From the NCBI RefSeq assembly GCF_007859635.1, contig NZ_CP042306.1:3236001-3300000 (forward strand): a DNA stretch of 64,000 nt, read 5' to 3'. The DNA is from Sphingomonas panacisoli. GTDB lineage: Bacteria; Pseudomonadota; Alphaproteobacteria; Sphingomonadales; Sphingomonadaceae. How positions within the stretch are numbered: position 1 is the first letter of the stretch; every line of letters begins with the position of its first letter. The translations under genes were made by a program, and so were the position numbers. Below are positions 28,233 through 37,416 of this stretch, piece by piece. The notes beneath the pieces were generated by a model. The model worked only from the letters and a program-made list of their open reading frames with translations. It was not told the origin of the DNA and searched no databases.

Positions 28233-30383
28233 CTAAATAGCGACCTTCAGCGTCAGTCGGATGTCGCGCCCGGCCAGCGGGGCGAAATCCTTGAGCACGC
28301 TCGACGCACGCCGGGCATCGACGTCGAAAATGTTGTTCGCCGACAGGGTCAGGCTGGTCTTGTTGCCCGTCCATGGCGCGACGTTGAGGCTCGCATTGAC
28401 CATCGTGTAGCCGGCGGTCGGCGTCTCGAACGCGGCGATGCGGTTCTGGTCGAACACGTGCTCTACCTCGATCCGGCCCGACAGCTTGTCGCTCTGCGCC
28501 TCGATCCCGCCGAGCAGGCGCATCGGCGGGATGCGTGGGACGGGACCGACGTTCTTGATCGTCGCGTGGACATAGTCCGCCACGCCATCGGCATTGATCG
28601 CGAACGATCCGATCGTCGCCAGCTTGAGCGAGGCATCAACCTCGAATCCGTAATAGCGCGCATCGGCCTGGCTATAGACGAAGCACGGCAAATCGACGGT
28701 ACGGCCCGACGGCGCGGCGGCCGCTTCGCACGTGGCTTGCGGGGCCTGGCCGTCGAAGATGTAGTTGGAGAAGGTGTTGTAGTAAGCCGACGCATCGATG
28801 CTGTAGCCCTGACCATGCCCGTGCAAGGTCGCTTCGAAGCCCCAGCTCTTCTCCAGCTTGAAGTTCGGATTGCCGAGTTCGTACGCCTGCGTCCCGGCGT
28901 GCGGGCCGTTGGCGAACAGCTCCTCGTCCGACGGCGCGCGTTCGGTGCGCGAGACGTTGAGGCCGATCCGCCAATCGTCGGAAATCCCGTACGACGCGCC
29001 CGCCGATGCCGACACCGAACTGAAGCTGCGCGACCCGCGGAAGAACCGCAAATCGTCGGTCAGCGTGCGCGCGGTCAGGTTGGTCTTTTCGTAGCGCGCG
29101 CCGGCCTCGGCCTTGAACTTGCCGAATTCAAACTGTTGCAGCGTGAAGAGTCCGACCTGCTCGGTATTGTTGCGCGGCAGGAAGGCTTCGTCGCCAACGA
29201 CGTTGAAGTCGCGGTTGAAGAACTGCGCGCCCGACGCGCCGCTCCATCCCCCACGGGTCGATTGCACCAGCTCGAGCCGGGCCTCGATGCCTTTGTTGTA
29301 GAAGGCGGTGCCGATCGAGCCGTCTTCGCCGAGCTCGAAGTGGCGATATTGCGCCGCCGCCGCACGCAACCGGATCGACTTGAGGAAGCCCGTCGCGTTG
29401 ACTTCGGCGCGTAGATCGAGGCGGTTCTGGACGAGATCGAGCCGCGGTGCCTCCTGCTCGTCGCCCGGGTTGAGCGCGTAGCGGATCGGGATGCCGTACA
29501 GGCTGTCATAATGGCTGTAGGCGATGCCGAGCGAACCGCCGTCGGTGATCAGCGCCAGACCCGCGCCGGCCGTCCACGTCTCTGCCGCACTGTTGGGCAG
29601 CGTGCCCTTCAACCGCGCGGTCGCGGCGAAATCGATCGGATCGTTGGGCGCGGCGATCGCGGCGGCATTGGCCTGCGCCCGCGCGATCGGTGACAGGACG
29701 TAGCCGCCGATCTTGAGGTCGTCGGTCTTCAAATACGAGCCATCGACATGGAAGACGAGGGTCTTGGTCAATGCCAGGTCGCCAGCGATGCCGCCCGATC
29801 GCTCGTTCGATGCCGACCCGTACGTCGCGATGCCATTCAGCCGATAGCCCTTGTCGGGGACGGTGCGCGGGATGCGCGAGTCGATGACGTTGACCACGCC
29901 GCCGACCGCGCTCGACCCGTAAAGCAAGGCCGCCGGACCGCGCAGCACTTCGACTCGGTCGGCGAGCAACGGATCGATCACGACCGCGTGGTCGGCGGAG
30001 GTGTTCGACACGTCGACCGCGCCGATCCCGTCGCTCAACACGCGGACGCGATCACCCTGGAACCCACGCAGGATCGGCTTCGACGCGTTGGGACCAAACG
30101 AACTCGCCGACACGCCGGGCAACTTGGCCAGCGTCTCGCCGATCGTCGGCTTGAGGTCGCGGGTCAGTTCCTGACCGCTGACGATCGACGTACCCGACAG
30201 CACGTCCTTTTCGCCGCGTTCGATGACGCCGGTGACGATGATGTCCTTGCCGGTATTGGTCTGGCCATCGGCGGGATCGGCGGCGACGGGTGCCGCGGTG
30301 GCGGGTACGGGGTCGTCGCTGGCGTGCGCTAGAACGGGCATGAGCGCCGCGACCGCGGCCCCGATCAACAATGTCGTTCGCAT
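28233..30383 (-). CDS. TonB-dependent outer-membrane receptor, ZnuD-like
   Basis: A 716-residue receptor. The signal peptide ends near AHA-SDD. The TonB-box-like DIIVTGVIE lies at about 45-53 and the plug reads VEVLRGPAALLYGSSAVGGVVNVID. The rest is a 22-strand barrel. The plug and the TIGETLAKLPGVSASSFGPNASKPILRGFQGDRVRVL pattern (landmarks only: GVSASSFG, ILRGFQGDRV) resemble metal or haem receptors such as ZnuD. The start at 30383 is chosen because a signal peptide follows it; the upstream frame is unlike protein. Zinc or another metal as substrate is inferred from the family look and the small partner gene. Confidence 0.87.
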   Translation of the reverse strand: MRTTLLIGAAVAALMPVLAHASDDPVPATAAPVAADPADGQTNTGKDIIVTGVIERGEKDVLSGTSIVSGQELTRDLKPTIGETLAKLPGVSASSFGPNASKPILRGFQGDRVRVLSDGIGAVDVSNTSADHAVVIDPLLADRVEVLRGPAALLYGSSAVGGVVNVIDSRIPRTVPDKGYRLNGIATYGSASNERSGGIAGDLALTKTLVFHVDGSYLKTDDLKIGGYVLSPIARAQANAAAIAAPNDPIDFAATARLKGTLPNSAAETWTAGAGLALITDGGSLGIAYSHYDSLYGIPIRYALNPGDEQEAPRLDLVQNRLDLRAEVNATGFLKSIRLRAAAAQYRHFELGEDGSIGTAFYNKGIEARLELVQSTRGGWSGASGAQFFNRDFNVVGDEAFLPRNNTEQVGLFTLQQFEFGKFKAEAGARYEKTNLTARTLTDDLRFFRGSRSFSSVSASAGASYGISDDWRIGLNVSRTERAPSDEELFANGPHAGTQAYELGNPNFKLEKSWGFEATLHGHGQGYSIDASAYYNTFSNYIFDGQAPQATCEAAAAPSGRTVDLPCFVYSQADARYYGFEVDASLKLATIGSFAINADGVADYVHATIKNVGPVPRIPPMRLLGGIEAQSDKLSGRIEVEHVFDQNRIAAFETPTAGYTMVNASLNVAPWTGNKTSLTLSANNIFDVDARRASSVLKDFAPLAGRDIRLTLKVAI

Positions 30384-30465
30384 GGAAATTCCAATCTTCA
30401 CAAAACCTGGGTGATCGACGGCAGGCGCCATCGATCGTGTTGGGCAGCCGCAGCCGCCTCGTTTC

Positions 30466-30855
30466 TCAGGCCGTGAAGATGGGTGGGGCGCGGCTTTGCC
30501 AGGCGTGCGACGACACGCTGGGTGCGAGCAGCGGCAGCGATGCGGTCGTGTAGTGGTAGACCGCCGCCAACGGCGCGGCGATCGTGACCGACCCGCCGAG
30601 CAGATAGGCACCGAACAGCGCCCGCTCCTCGCATAACGGGCAGGCGGGGGTGGCGGGAATGTCCTTCCGGCTGTCCACCGCCGTCGGTGCGGCGCGCGCC
30701 GATTCGGTCGCGGACCACGCTCGGTCGAACCCAGGGTGACCGTGCGTCTGCGTGACGAAGCCCTGGAACAGTAAAGCGACGACGAGCCACAGCAGCGCGA
30801 ACCGGCGTGCGGCCGGCGCGAAAGGCGTGGGTATCGAGACGGTCGAGTGCGTCAC
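30466..30855 (-). CDS. small exported Cys/His protein upstream of TonB receptor (DUF2946-like)
   Basis: A 129-residue protein starting at a GTG (30855). One hydrophobic helix or signal (ALLWLVVALLFQGF) is followed by QTHGH, then CPLCEER, then a second hydrophobic stretch and a tail ending HAWQSRAPP. This matches the loose DUF2946 pattern found beside TonB receptors. The HGH and CxxC residues could bind a metal. It is 82 bases upstream of the receptor on the same strand and is probably cotranscribed. The start is uncertain because no good ribosome site is visible. Confidence 0.65.
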   Translation of the reverse strand: MTHSTVSIPTPFAPAARRFALLWLVVALLFQGFVTQTHGHPGFDRAWSATESARAAPTAVDSRKDIPATPACPLCEERALFGAYLLGGSVTIAAPLAAVYHYTTASLPLLAPSVSSHAWQSRAPPIFTA

Positions 30856-30866
30856 TGCCCGGGGTC

Positions 30867-30884
30867 GTTATGATACATTGTCAC
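30867..30884. promoter_or_regulatory. AT-rich imperfect dyad upstream of the DUF2946-like gene
   Basis: GTTATGATACATTGTCAC stands out in GC-rich surroundings, 12 bases upstream of the GTG. It contains TGA-N7-TCA and, on the minus strand, a TATCAT that could be a -10 box. It could be a promoter or a metalloregulator operator for the receptor operon. The symmetry is weak and no family can be named. Confidence 0.3.
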
Positions 30885-30945
30885 GGACAACAACCCTTCA
30901 ATTTGCAGGGTGGTCCGCACGGCGTTGCCGTAACTCGCGCAAAAC

Positions 30946-31021
<76 letters not shown>

Positions 31022-31039
31022 GCACCAGAGCCGCGGCGC

Positions 31040-31513
31040 TTACGCGAGGGGCGCGCGCCGGGTCAACCGCGCGGCGAGCTGGCGGACGGTCAACCCGGTC
31101 ATCGGATCGCGCCAATCGGGTATTAGCGCCGCCAACGGGCCGAGCACGAAGCGACGGTCGCGGAACGATGGGTGGGGGATCGTCAGGCAGTCGTCGGCCC
31201 AGATGCCGCCCGACCACAGGACGATGTCGAGATCGATCACGCGCTCGCCCCAGCGCCGACCGCGGCGGCGGCCGAAATCCGCTTCGATCGCCTTCAATCG
31301 CCGGAGCAGATCGCGTGGCGGTTCGTCGCTGGCGATCACCGCGGCCGCGTTGACGAAGCGCCGCGACGACGGTCCGATCGGCGCGGTTATCATCATCGGC
31401 GACACCGCGACCACCCCGCCGATCGCACCAAGCGCCGCGCGCACTTCGTCGGCAGGGCCGCCGTAGCAGCCGCGTCGGTTCGAGCCCAAAGCAATGACAT
31501 AGCTGGACGTCAT
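31040..31513 (-). CDS. folK: HPPK, 2-amino-4-hydroxy-6-hydroxymethyldihydropteridine diphosphokinase
   Basis: This 157-residue folate pathway enzyme transfers diphosphate from ATP to hydroxymethyl-dihydropterin. The signature RWGERVIDLDIVLW and the following IPHPSFRDRRFVLGPL hold the metal-binding Asp pair and ATP contacts. The N-terminal IALGSNRRG is typical. It sits directly upstream of tRNA-Lys on the same strand and is divergent from the uracil-DNA glycosylase gene. Confidence 0.95.
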   Translation of the reverse strand: MTSSYVIALGSNRRGCYGGPADEVRAALGAIGGVVAVSPMMITAPIGPSSRRFVNAAAVIASDEPPRDLLRRLKAIEADFGRRRGRRWGERVIDLDIVLWSGGIWADDCLTIPHPSFRDRRFVLGPLAALIPDWRDPMTGLTVRQLAARLTRRAPLA

Positions 31514-31539
31514 GATGCGTCAGCGCCTACCCCGCCTGC

Positions 31540-32208
31540 GTGAACTTTGCACCCAGCCCGTTGCCAGCGACCGAGCCGCCGCGCGATTGCCCGCTTTGCC
31601 CGCGGCTGGTCGCCTTTCGCGAGGAATTGCGCGCCGAGCATCCCGATTGGTGGAACGCGCCGGTTCCTGCCTTTGGCGATCCCGACGCGTGGCTGTGCAT
31701 CGTCGGTCTCGCGCCGGGCAAGCACGGCGCCAATCGCACCGGGCGACCGTTCACCGGCGATTATGCCGGCGACCTGCTGTTCGCGACGCTGGCGAAGTTC
31801 GGGCTCACCACCGGCACCTATGACTCGCGGCCCGACGACGGGTTGGAGCTGAAAGGCGTGATCATCTGCAATTCGGTCAAATGCTTGCCGCCGCAGAACA
31901 AGCCGACGCCCGCCGAAATCCACACCTGCCGCCCGTTCCTGCACGGGCAGATCGACGTGCTGAACAACGCCCGGATCTTCCTCGCGCTGGGCCAGATCGC
32001 CCACCAGTCGGCCGTGAAGGTGCTGGGCGGCCGCTTGCCCAAGGCACGGTTCGCGCATCTGGCGGAGCATCGCCTGCCCGACGGCCGGATGCTGATCGAT
32101 AGCTATCATTGCTCGCGGTACAACACGAACACCGGTCGGCTGACCGCGGAGATGTTCGAGGCCGTGTTCGCCCGCGCGCTGGAACTCCGCGAGGTGACCG
32201 GCGGTTGA
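31540..32208 (+). CDS. uracil-DNA glycosylase, family 5 (UDGb-like)
   Basis: A 222-residue glycosylase. The CPLC pair at about 17-20 and GLAPGKHGANRTGRPFTGDYAGDLL (landmark GLAPGKHGANRTG) match the family-5 active-site loop, which lacks the usual catalytic Asp or Asn after GLAPG. ICNSVKC supplies further Cys for a [4Fe-4S] cluster, and SYHCSRYNTNTG is the C-terminal motif. It removes uracil and some deaminated purines from DNA. The furthest upstream start is GTG 31540; a TTG at 31561 is possible. A UdgX-type protein is encoded separately at 589. Confidence 0.9.
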   Translation: MNFAPSPLPATEPPRDCPLCPRLVAFREELRAEHPDWWNAPVPAFGDPDAWLCIVGLAPGKHGANRTGRPFTGDYAGDLLFATLAKFGLTTGTYDSRPDDGLELKGVIICNSVKCLPPQNKPTPAEIHTCRPFLHGQIDVLNNARIFLALGQIAHQSAVKVLGGRLPKARFAHLAEHRLPDGRMLIDSYHCSRYNTNTGRLTAEMFEAVFARALELREVTGG

Positions 32209-32214
32209 CGGGGC

Positions 32215-32493
32215 ATGAGCCACGAACCGCCCGTCCCGCCCGACAACCAGTCGCCCTACCCCATTGCCGAGCCGCCGCACGAGCACCCCGCGCCGTTGCC
32301 GCCGGTCACGCAAAAGGAAGGTCCGTCCAAGGCATTGCTCATCGGCGGCGCGATCGCCGCCGTCGGCACGGCGGCGCTGGCCGGCCTCGCCGCGGTGCTG
32401 CTGCGGCGAAAGCCTAGCGATCCTCGACCAACCGCCCGTAAAGCTCCGGCCGGCGGTCGCGGAAGAAGCCGAACGCGGCGCGGTGACGCTTGA
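32215..32493 (+). CDS. small Pro-rich single-pass membrane protein, hypothetical
   Basis: A 92-residue frame beginning MSHEPPVPPDNQSPYP 6 bases after the UDG gene. A proline-rich N-terminal half is followed by one hydrophobic helix (ALLIGGAIAAVGTAALAGLAAVLL), cut here in description to residues about 40-63, and an Arg-rich tail. Its last 80 bases overlap the convergent amidohydrolase gene, so the tail is constrained by that gene. It looks like a real small membrane protein, but the support is only composition and position. Confidence 0.5.
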   Translation: MSHEPPVPPDNQSPYPIAEPPHEHPAPLPPVTQKEGPSKALLIGGAIAAVGTAALAGLAAVLLRRKPSDPRPTARKAPAGGRGRSRTRRGDA

Positions 32494-33265
32494 CCCGATC
32501 GAGGTCGAGCGTGGCGGTGATCACGCCTTCCTCCTCGCGGTCGAGTTCGGCCAGGATGTCGCCGCGCTCGTCGGTGATGAAGCTGGTGCCGTAGAAGGTC
32601 TGCCCGTGTTCGGTGCCGACGCGGTTGGCGGCGACCACCGGCACGACGTTCGACACCGCGTGACCGACCATCGCGCGGCGCCATAAACGCGCGGTGTCGA
32701 GGCTATCGTCATGCGGCTCGCTGCCGATCGCGGTAGGATAAAATAGGACGTCCGCGCCCATCAGCATCATCGCGCGCGCGGTTTCGGGATACCATTGGTC
32801 CCAGCACACCCCGACACCCAGCGTCGTGCGATCCGGGCCGTCCCACACCTTGAACCCGGTATTGCCGGGGCGGAAATAGAACTTTTCCTCGTAACCGGGG
32901 CCGTCCGGAATGTGACTCTTGCGGTAGACGCCGGCGACCTTGCCGTCGGGGTCGATCATCGCGAGGCTGTTGTAATGATGTGGACCGTCGGCTTCGAAGA
33001 AGCTGGTCGGGATCCACACCTTCAGCTCGGCGGCGAGCGCCTGCATCGCCAGCACCGACGGATGCTCGGCGGTCGGCCTGGCGTTGGCGAACAGCCCTTC
33101 CTCTTCGACCCGGCAGAAATATTCGCCCTCGAACAGTTCGGGCGGCAGGATCACCTGCGCGCCCCTGGCGTGCGCCTCGCGGACTAGCCGCGACACGTTG
33201 GCGATGTTCCGGTCCACATTGTCGGAAAAGCCGAGCTGAAGCGCGGCGACTGTAATCTGGGTCAT
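32414..33265 (-). CDS. aguB: N-carbamoylputrescine amidohydrolase (nitrilase superfamily)
   Basis: This 283-residue C-N hydrolase shows the Glu-Lys-Cys triad: Glu43 in PPELFEG, Lys115 in YRKSHIPD and Cys153 in GVCWDQWYPE. The CWDQWYPE context and ELFEGEYFC are specific for N-carbamoylputrescine amidase, which yields putrescine in the arginine/agmatine route. The ATG at 33265 (MTQITVAALQ) fits homologues; an ATG 12 bases earlier is possible. No agmatine deiminase gene is nearby. Confidence 0.9.
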   Translation of the reverse strand: MTQITVAALQLGFSDNVDRNIANVSRLVREAHARGAQVILPPELFEGEYFCRVEEEGLFANARPTAEHPSVLAMQALAAELKVWIPTSFFEADGPHHYNSLAMIDPDGKVAGVYRKSHIPDGPGYEEKFYFRPGNTGFKVWDGPDRTTLGVGVCWDQWYPETARAMMLMGADVLFYPTAIGSEPHDDSLDTARLWRRAMVGHAVSNVVPVVAANRVGTEHGQTFYGTSFITDERGDILAELDREEEGVITATLDLDRVKRHRAAFGFFRDRRPELYGRLVEDR

Positions 33266-33332
33266 GGCGGTTCCCATAGCCGGGTGACGTCGAAAGTGGC
33301 AGTCCCTGTCGCGGGTTCAAGGGAGACGGTCG

Positions 33333-33734
33333 ATGGAGCGCATTTTCGAGACGGTCGCAGGCAAGGTGGCGAGCTGGACCGGCAAGCCGCCGGCCTTCAT
33401 CCTGGCGCTGGTCGTCGTCGTCGTCTGGGGCGTGACGGGGCCGATCTTCAAATATTCCGACACGTGGCAATTGGTGATCAACACCGGCACCACGATCGTC
33501 ACCTTCCTGATGGTGTTCCTGATCCAGAATGCGCAGAATCGCGACGGGTCGGCGATCCAGGCGAAGCTCGACGAACTGATCCGCGCGCTTGAGGGACCGC
33601 GCGACGAATTCGTCGGAATCGAGAATCTGACGCAGCCGGAACTGGAAAAAATCAAGAAGAAGCTCGAGCACGAATGCGGCGGCCAGGACGGCAGCAGTCA
33701 CGAATCGTTCGAAGCGTTTCTCGAAAGGCTCTGA
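33333..33734 (+). CDS. low-affinity iron permease family protein
   Basis: A 133-residue membrane protein with two hydrophobic helices (ILALVVVVVWGVTGPIF and VTFLMVFLIQNAQNRD) followed by a charged helix with DELIRALEGPRDEFVGIE. This two-helix core with QNAQNRD is the hallmark of the Fet4-like 'low affinity iron permease' domain of bacteria, whose transport role there is unproven. It is divergent from aguB over 67 bases and convergent with ubiH. Confidence 0.85.
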   Translation: MERIFETVAGKVASWTGKPPAFILALVVVVVWGVTGPIFKYSDTWQLVINTGTTIVTFLMVFLIQNAQNRDGSAIQAKLDELIRALEGPRDEFVGIENLTQPELEKIKKKLEHECGGQDGSSHESFEAFLERL

Positions 33735-33735
33735 A

Positions 33736-34953
33736 CTAGACCGTCAGACCCGCAAGTAGCTTCGGCAACGCGCCCGATTCGCCGCGCGCTTCGGCGATGA
33801 AGCGATCCTTGAGCGCGGGCGCGCGCTGCACCGCCGACAGACCGAAGCGACGCACTGCGTTGGCGGTCTGGCCCGGAATGCCGAACAGCCGCGTCAGGCC
33901 GTCGGTAGCCAAGCTGACCATGAACGTATCGAGGCTGCGCCACCGCTGGTAGCGTGTCAGCAGCGCGGGATCGCCCATGTCGAGCCCGATTCGTTTCCCA
34001 TCGACCAGCACTTCGACCAGCGCGGCCACGTCCCGGAACCCGACATTGACCCCCTGCCCCGCGATCGGATGGATGCCGTGCGCCGCGTCGCCGACCAAGG
34101 CGAGCCGATCGGCGACGATCGTCGCGGCGTGGTGGAAACCGAGCGGGTGCGCGAAGCGCGGGCCAAGCCAGGTAAGGTCGCCCAGGAACCCGCCCATCTT
34201 GCGGGTCAGTTCGGCGAGATAGCCCCGCTCCCCCAGTTTCTGCATCCCCGGCGCCTGCGCGCTACGCACCGACCAGACGATCGCCGAGCGATGCCCACGG
34301 TCGCCATCGACCAACGGCAGGATCGCGAACGGGCCTTCGGGATAGAAGATCTCGTAGGCGACGTTGTCGTGGCTGCGCTCGTGGCCGATCGAGGTGACCA
34401 ATGCGACGTGATCGTAGCTCCAGCGCGCGGTGTTGAGACCCGCCGCCTCCCGCGTCGGCGATGTACGCCCCTCCGCCCCTACCAGCAGTTGCGCACGCAC
34501 CTCGCTGCCGTCGCTCAGCGTCGCACGGACACCCGCCGAATCGCGCTGCACGTCGAGTGCGCGCGTCTGCATCCGCAGATCGACCCGCGAAGCCGCGCCC
34601 GCCGCGTCGAGCAACGCCGCGCGCAGATCGCGATTCTCGAACATCGTGCCGAGCGCATCCTCGCCGTCCCGCGGCACGAAATCGAGCGCGCCCGGCTTCA
34701 GCCCGTCGCTGACCCGGATGCCCTCGATCGGACAGCCTTTGCTCACCAGGCGATCCGCGACGCCGATCGCCTCGAGCATCCGCATCGGCGCACTGGCGAT
34801 CGCCGACGCGCGGCCGTCGAATCCCGACGCGGTCACCACTGCCGGGTCAGCGGGATCGACGACGATACTGGTCAGCCCATGCGCGTCGAGCGCCACCGCC
34901 AGCGCGCTGCCGACCAATCCGCCGCCGAGGATGAGGATGTCCGCCTGGTCCAT
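33736..34953 (-). CDS. UbiH/UbiF-family FAD-dependent ubiquinone biosynthesis hydroxylase
   Basis: A 405-residue aromatic hydroxylase-type flavoprotein. The N-terminal dinucleotide-binding GGGLVGSALA, the middle VGAEGRTS (a DG-type motif), and GDAAHGIHPIAGQGVNVGFRD near residue 285 (landmark GDAAHGIHPIAGQG) match the UbiH family. It hydroxylates a prenylated ring in ubiquinone synthesis with O2 and NAD(P)H. Which ring position cannot be told. It is divergent from ftsK. Confidence 0.9.
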   Translation of the reverse strand: MDQADILILGGGLVGSALAVALDAHGLTSIVVDPADPAVVTASGFDGRASAIASAPMRMLEAIGVADRLVSKGCPIEGIRVSDGLKPGALDFVPRDGEDALGTMFENRDLRAALLDAAGAASRVDLRMQTRALDVQRDSAGVRATLSDGSEVRAQLLVGAEGRTSPTREAAGLNTARWSYDHVALVTSIGHERSHDNVAYEIFYPEGPFAILPLVDGDRGHRSAIVWSVRSAQAPGMQKLGERGYLAELTRKMGGFLGDLTWLGPRFAHPLGFHHAATIVADRLALVGDAAHGIHPIAGQGVNVGFRDVAALVEVLVDGKRIGLDMGDPALLTRYQRWRSLDTFMVSLATDGLTRLFGIPGQTANAVRRFGLSAVQRAPALKDRFIAEARGESGALPKLLAGLTV

Positions 34954-35061
34954 GCGCCCTGCCCTAGCGACAAGCCGCTACGCACGCCAGCTTGACGGCG
35001 GACTCGCCAGGAGCGAGAATCCAACGCGAACGAACAGCGGACATTTCGGGGGTATTCGATC

Positions 35062-37347
35062 ATGGCGAGCCGCGCGCAGCCGCCGCTTTGGCGCGAGACA
35101 GTGAAGGCCGGGGCCGCACGCGGCTGGGCTTTGGTCGCCGCGATGGCGGTGCTGGGGCTGACGCTCGCGCTCGCCGCCGCGCTGCTGACTTATCATTCGG
35201 GCGACCCCTCGCTCAGCACGGCTGCGGGCGGGCCGGCCGAGAATCTGCTGGGATATCCCGGCGCGTTCATCGCCGATCTGGCCTTCTCTATCCTCGGCCT
35301 GCCGGTCGCCGGACTGCTGGCGGTCGGCGGGGTGTGCGGCTGGCGGATGTGGAGCGACGAGCCGGCGGGACGCTGGGGCCGGATGCTGGCGATCGCGGCG
35401 GTCGGTGCGGCGCTGGTCGCGACCGCACTCGCTTTCTGGTCGCCGGCCGCGTCGTTGCGCTGGCCCGCGGGGCTCGGCGGCGTCGTGGGTATGACCGTCG
35501 CGGGCATCCTGAACTGGGTGATCACGCTGATCGGCGACCCGACCGGCATCCTGTGGACGCAGCGGCTGATCGCGCTCGCGCTCGGCATTGCCGGCGTCGT
35601 GATCTGGTTCACCGGCCTGGGCATCGGCCTCCCCAGCCTGCCACGGTTCCAGCGTCGCGAGCGGCCCGAACGGTTAGTCGATGCCCGCGAGCCGGCACCG
35701 GCGGTCGAGCCGACGATCCGCCAGCCGCGCGCGGTCGCTGTCCCCGACAACCGCCCCGGCCCGGTCATCGCCGACCGCAACACGCCCGCTGCACAGCCCA
35801 AGCCGGTGCGCGGTCCCAAACAGGCCAGCCTCGATCTCCGCGACAATTACCGGCTGCCGACGCTCGACTTGCTCAAGCCGCCGCCGCCCTCGGCCGGGGG
35901 CCCGGTCGACAAGGCCGCGCTGGAGCGCAACGCGCGCCTGCTCGAGACCGTGCTCGACGACTTCCACGTCAAGGGCGCGATCACCGAGGTCCGCCCCGGT
36001 CCGGTCGTGACGATGTACGAGCTCGAGCCCGCCGCCGGCATCAAGGCAAGCCGCGTGATCCAACTGGCCGACGACATCGCGCGCAACATGTCGGCGATCT
36101 CGGCGCGCGTTGCGACGGTCCCCGGCCGCACCGTGATCGGCATCGAATTGCCCAACGCCAAGCGCGAGATGGTGGCGCTGCACGAACTCGTCGCCGACGA
36201 CGCGTTCGAGGATCAGAATGCCTCGCTGCCGCTGATCCTGGGCAAGAATATCGCCGGCGATCCGGTGATCGTCGACCTCGCGCCGATGCCCCACCTCCTC
36301 GTCGCCGGCACCACCGGGTCAGGCAAGTCAGTCGGCCTGAACTGCATGATTCTGTCGCTGCTCTACCGGCTGACGCCCGACCAGTGCCGCCTGATCATGA
36401 TCGATCCCAAGATGCTCGAACTGAGCATGTACGAAGACATCCCGCATCTGCTCGCGCCGGTCGTCACCGACCCGGCCAAGGCGGTCCGCGCGCTCAAATG
36501 GGCGGTCGAGCAGATGGAGGAACGCTACCGCCAGATGTCGTCGGTCGGGGTGCGCAGCCTCGCCAGCTTCAACGACAAGGTGCGTGCGGCGAAGGCCAAG
36601 GGCCAGCCGCTCGGCCGCAAGGTCCAAATCGGCTACGAGAACGGCAAGCCGGTGTACGAGGAGGAGCAGCTCGACTTCCAGCCGCTGCCGCAGATCGTCA
36701 TCGTCGTCGACGAACTCGCCGACCTGATGATGACCGCGGGCAAGGAAGTCGAATTCCTGATCCAGCGCCTGGCACAGAAGGCGCGCGCTGCGGGCATTCA
36801 CCTGATCATGGCGACGCAGCGCCCGTCGGTCGACGTCATCACCGGTGTGATCAAGGCGAACCTGCCGACGCGGATCAGCTTCAACGTCACGTCGAAGATC
36901 GATTCGCGCACCATCCTGGGCGAACAGGGCGCCGAACAGCTGCTGGGCAAGGGCGACATGCTGTACATGGCGTACGGCAAGCAGATCAGCCGCGTGCATG
37001 GGCCGTTCGTGTCGGACGACGAGGTTCGCGCGGTCGCCGATCACTGGCGCGCGCAGGGCCAGCCCGATTACATCCAGTCGGTCACCGAGGAGAGCGACGA
37101 CGGCTTCGCGCTCGACGGCGCACCGCTGGGAGAGGATTCGGCCGAGGACCAGCAGTATCGCAACGCCATCCAGCTCGTCGTCGAGAGCCAGAAGGCATCG
37201 ACCAGCTGGCTGCAGCGCCAGATGCGGATCGGCTATAACTCCGCCGCGCGCCTGATCGAACGGATGGAAAAAGACGGCATCGTCGGGCGACCCGACCATG
37301 TCGGCCGCCGCGAAGTGCTGCGCGACCGCGACGGCAACCCGCTGTAA
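35062..37347 (+). CDS. ftsK: DNA translocase FtsK
   Basis: A 761-residue protein. Four N-terminal membrane helices occupy residues about 25-195, then a Pro/Arg-rich linker. The motor domain carries Walker A GTTGSGKSV near residue 416 and Walker B IVIVVDELADLMM. The last 65 residues form the winged-helix gamma domain (SWLQRQMRIGYNSAARLIERME region) that reads KOPS sequences. It pumps chromosome ends at the septum and activates XerCD recombination. The protein is on the short side for the family because of a short linker. Confidence 0.96.
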   Translation: MASRAQPPLWRETVKAGAARGWALVAAMAVLGLTLALAAALLTYHSGDPSLSTAAGGPAENLLGYPGAFIADLAFSILGLPVAGLLAVGGVCGWRMWSDEPAGRWGRMLAIAAVGAALVATALAFWSPAASLRWPAGLGGVVGMTVAGILNWVITLIGDPTGILWTQRLIALALGIAGVVIWFTGLGIGLPSLPRFQRRERPERLVDAREPAPAVEPTIRQPRAVAVPDNRPGPVIADRNTPAAQPKPVRGPKQASLDLRDNYRLPTLDLLKPPPPSAGGPVDKAALERNARLLETVLDDFHVKGAITEVRPGPVVTMYELEPAAGIKASRVIQLADDIARNMSAISARVATVPGRTVIGIELPNAKREMVALHELVADDAFEDQNASLPLILGKNIAGDPVIVDLAPMPHLLVAGTTGSGKSVGLNCMILSLLYRLTPDQCRLIMIDPKMLELSMYEDIPHLLAPVVTDPAKAVRALKWAVEQMEERYRQMSSVGVRSLASFNDKVRAAKAKGQPLGRKVQIGYENGKPVYEEEQLDFQPLPQIVIVVDELADLMMTAGKEVEFLIQRLAQKARAAGIHLIMATQRPSVDVITGVIKANLPTRISFNVTSKIDSRTILGEQGAEQLLGKGDMLYMAYGKQISRVHGPFVSDDEVRAVADHWRAQGQPDYIQSVTEESDDGFALDGAPLGEDSAEDQQYRNAIQLVVESQKASTSWLQRQMRIGYNSAARLIERMEKDGIVGRPDHVGRREVLRDRDGNPL

Positions 37348-37416
37348 CGTCGGGCGTTCAGAGCGGGTTCAAGCCCGTAACGACAGGACCGGCCGGTCAA
37401 TCCAGGAGATTTCTTC

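Noticed and set aside
30867-30884. Zur box
   Set aside because: Symmetry is weak (about 6 of 18 positions), so no regulator is named.
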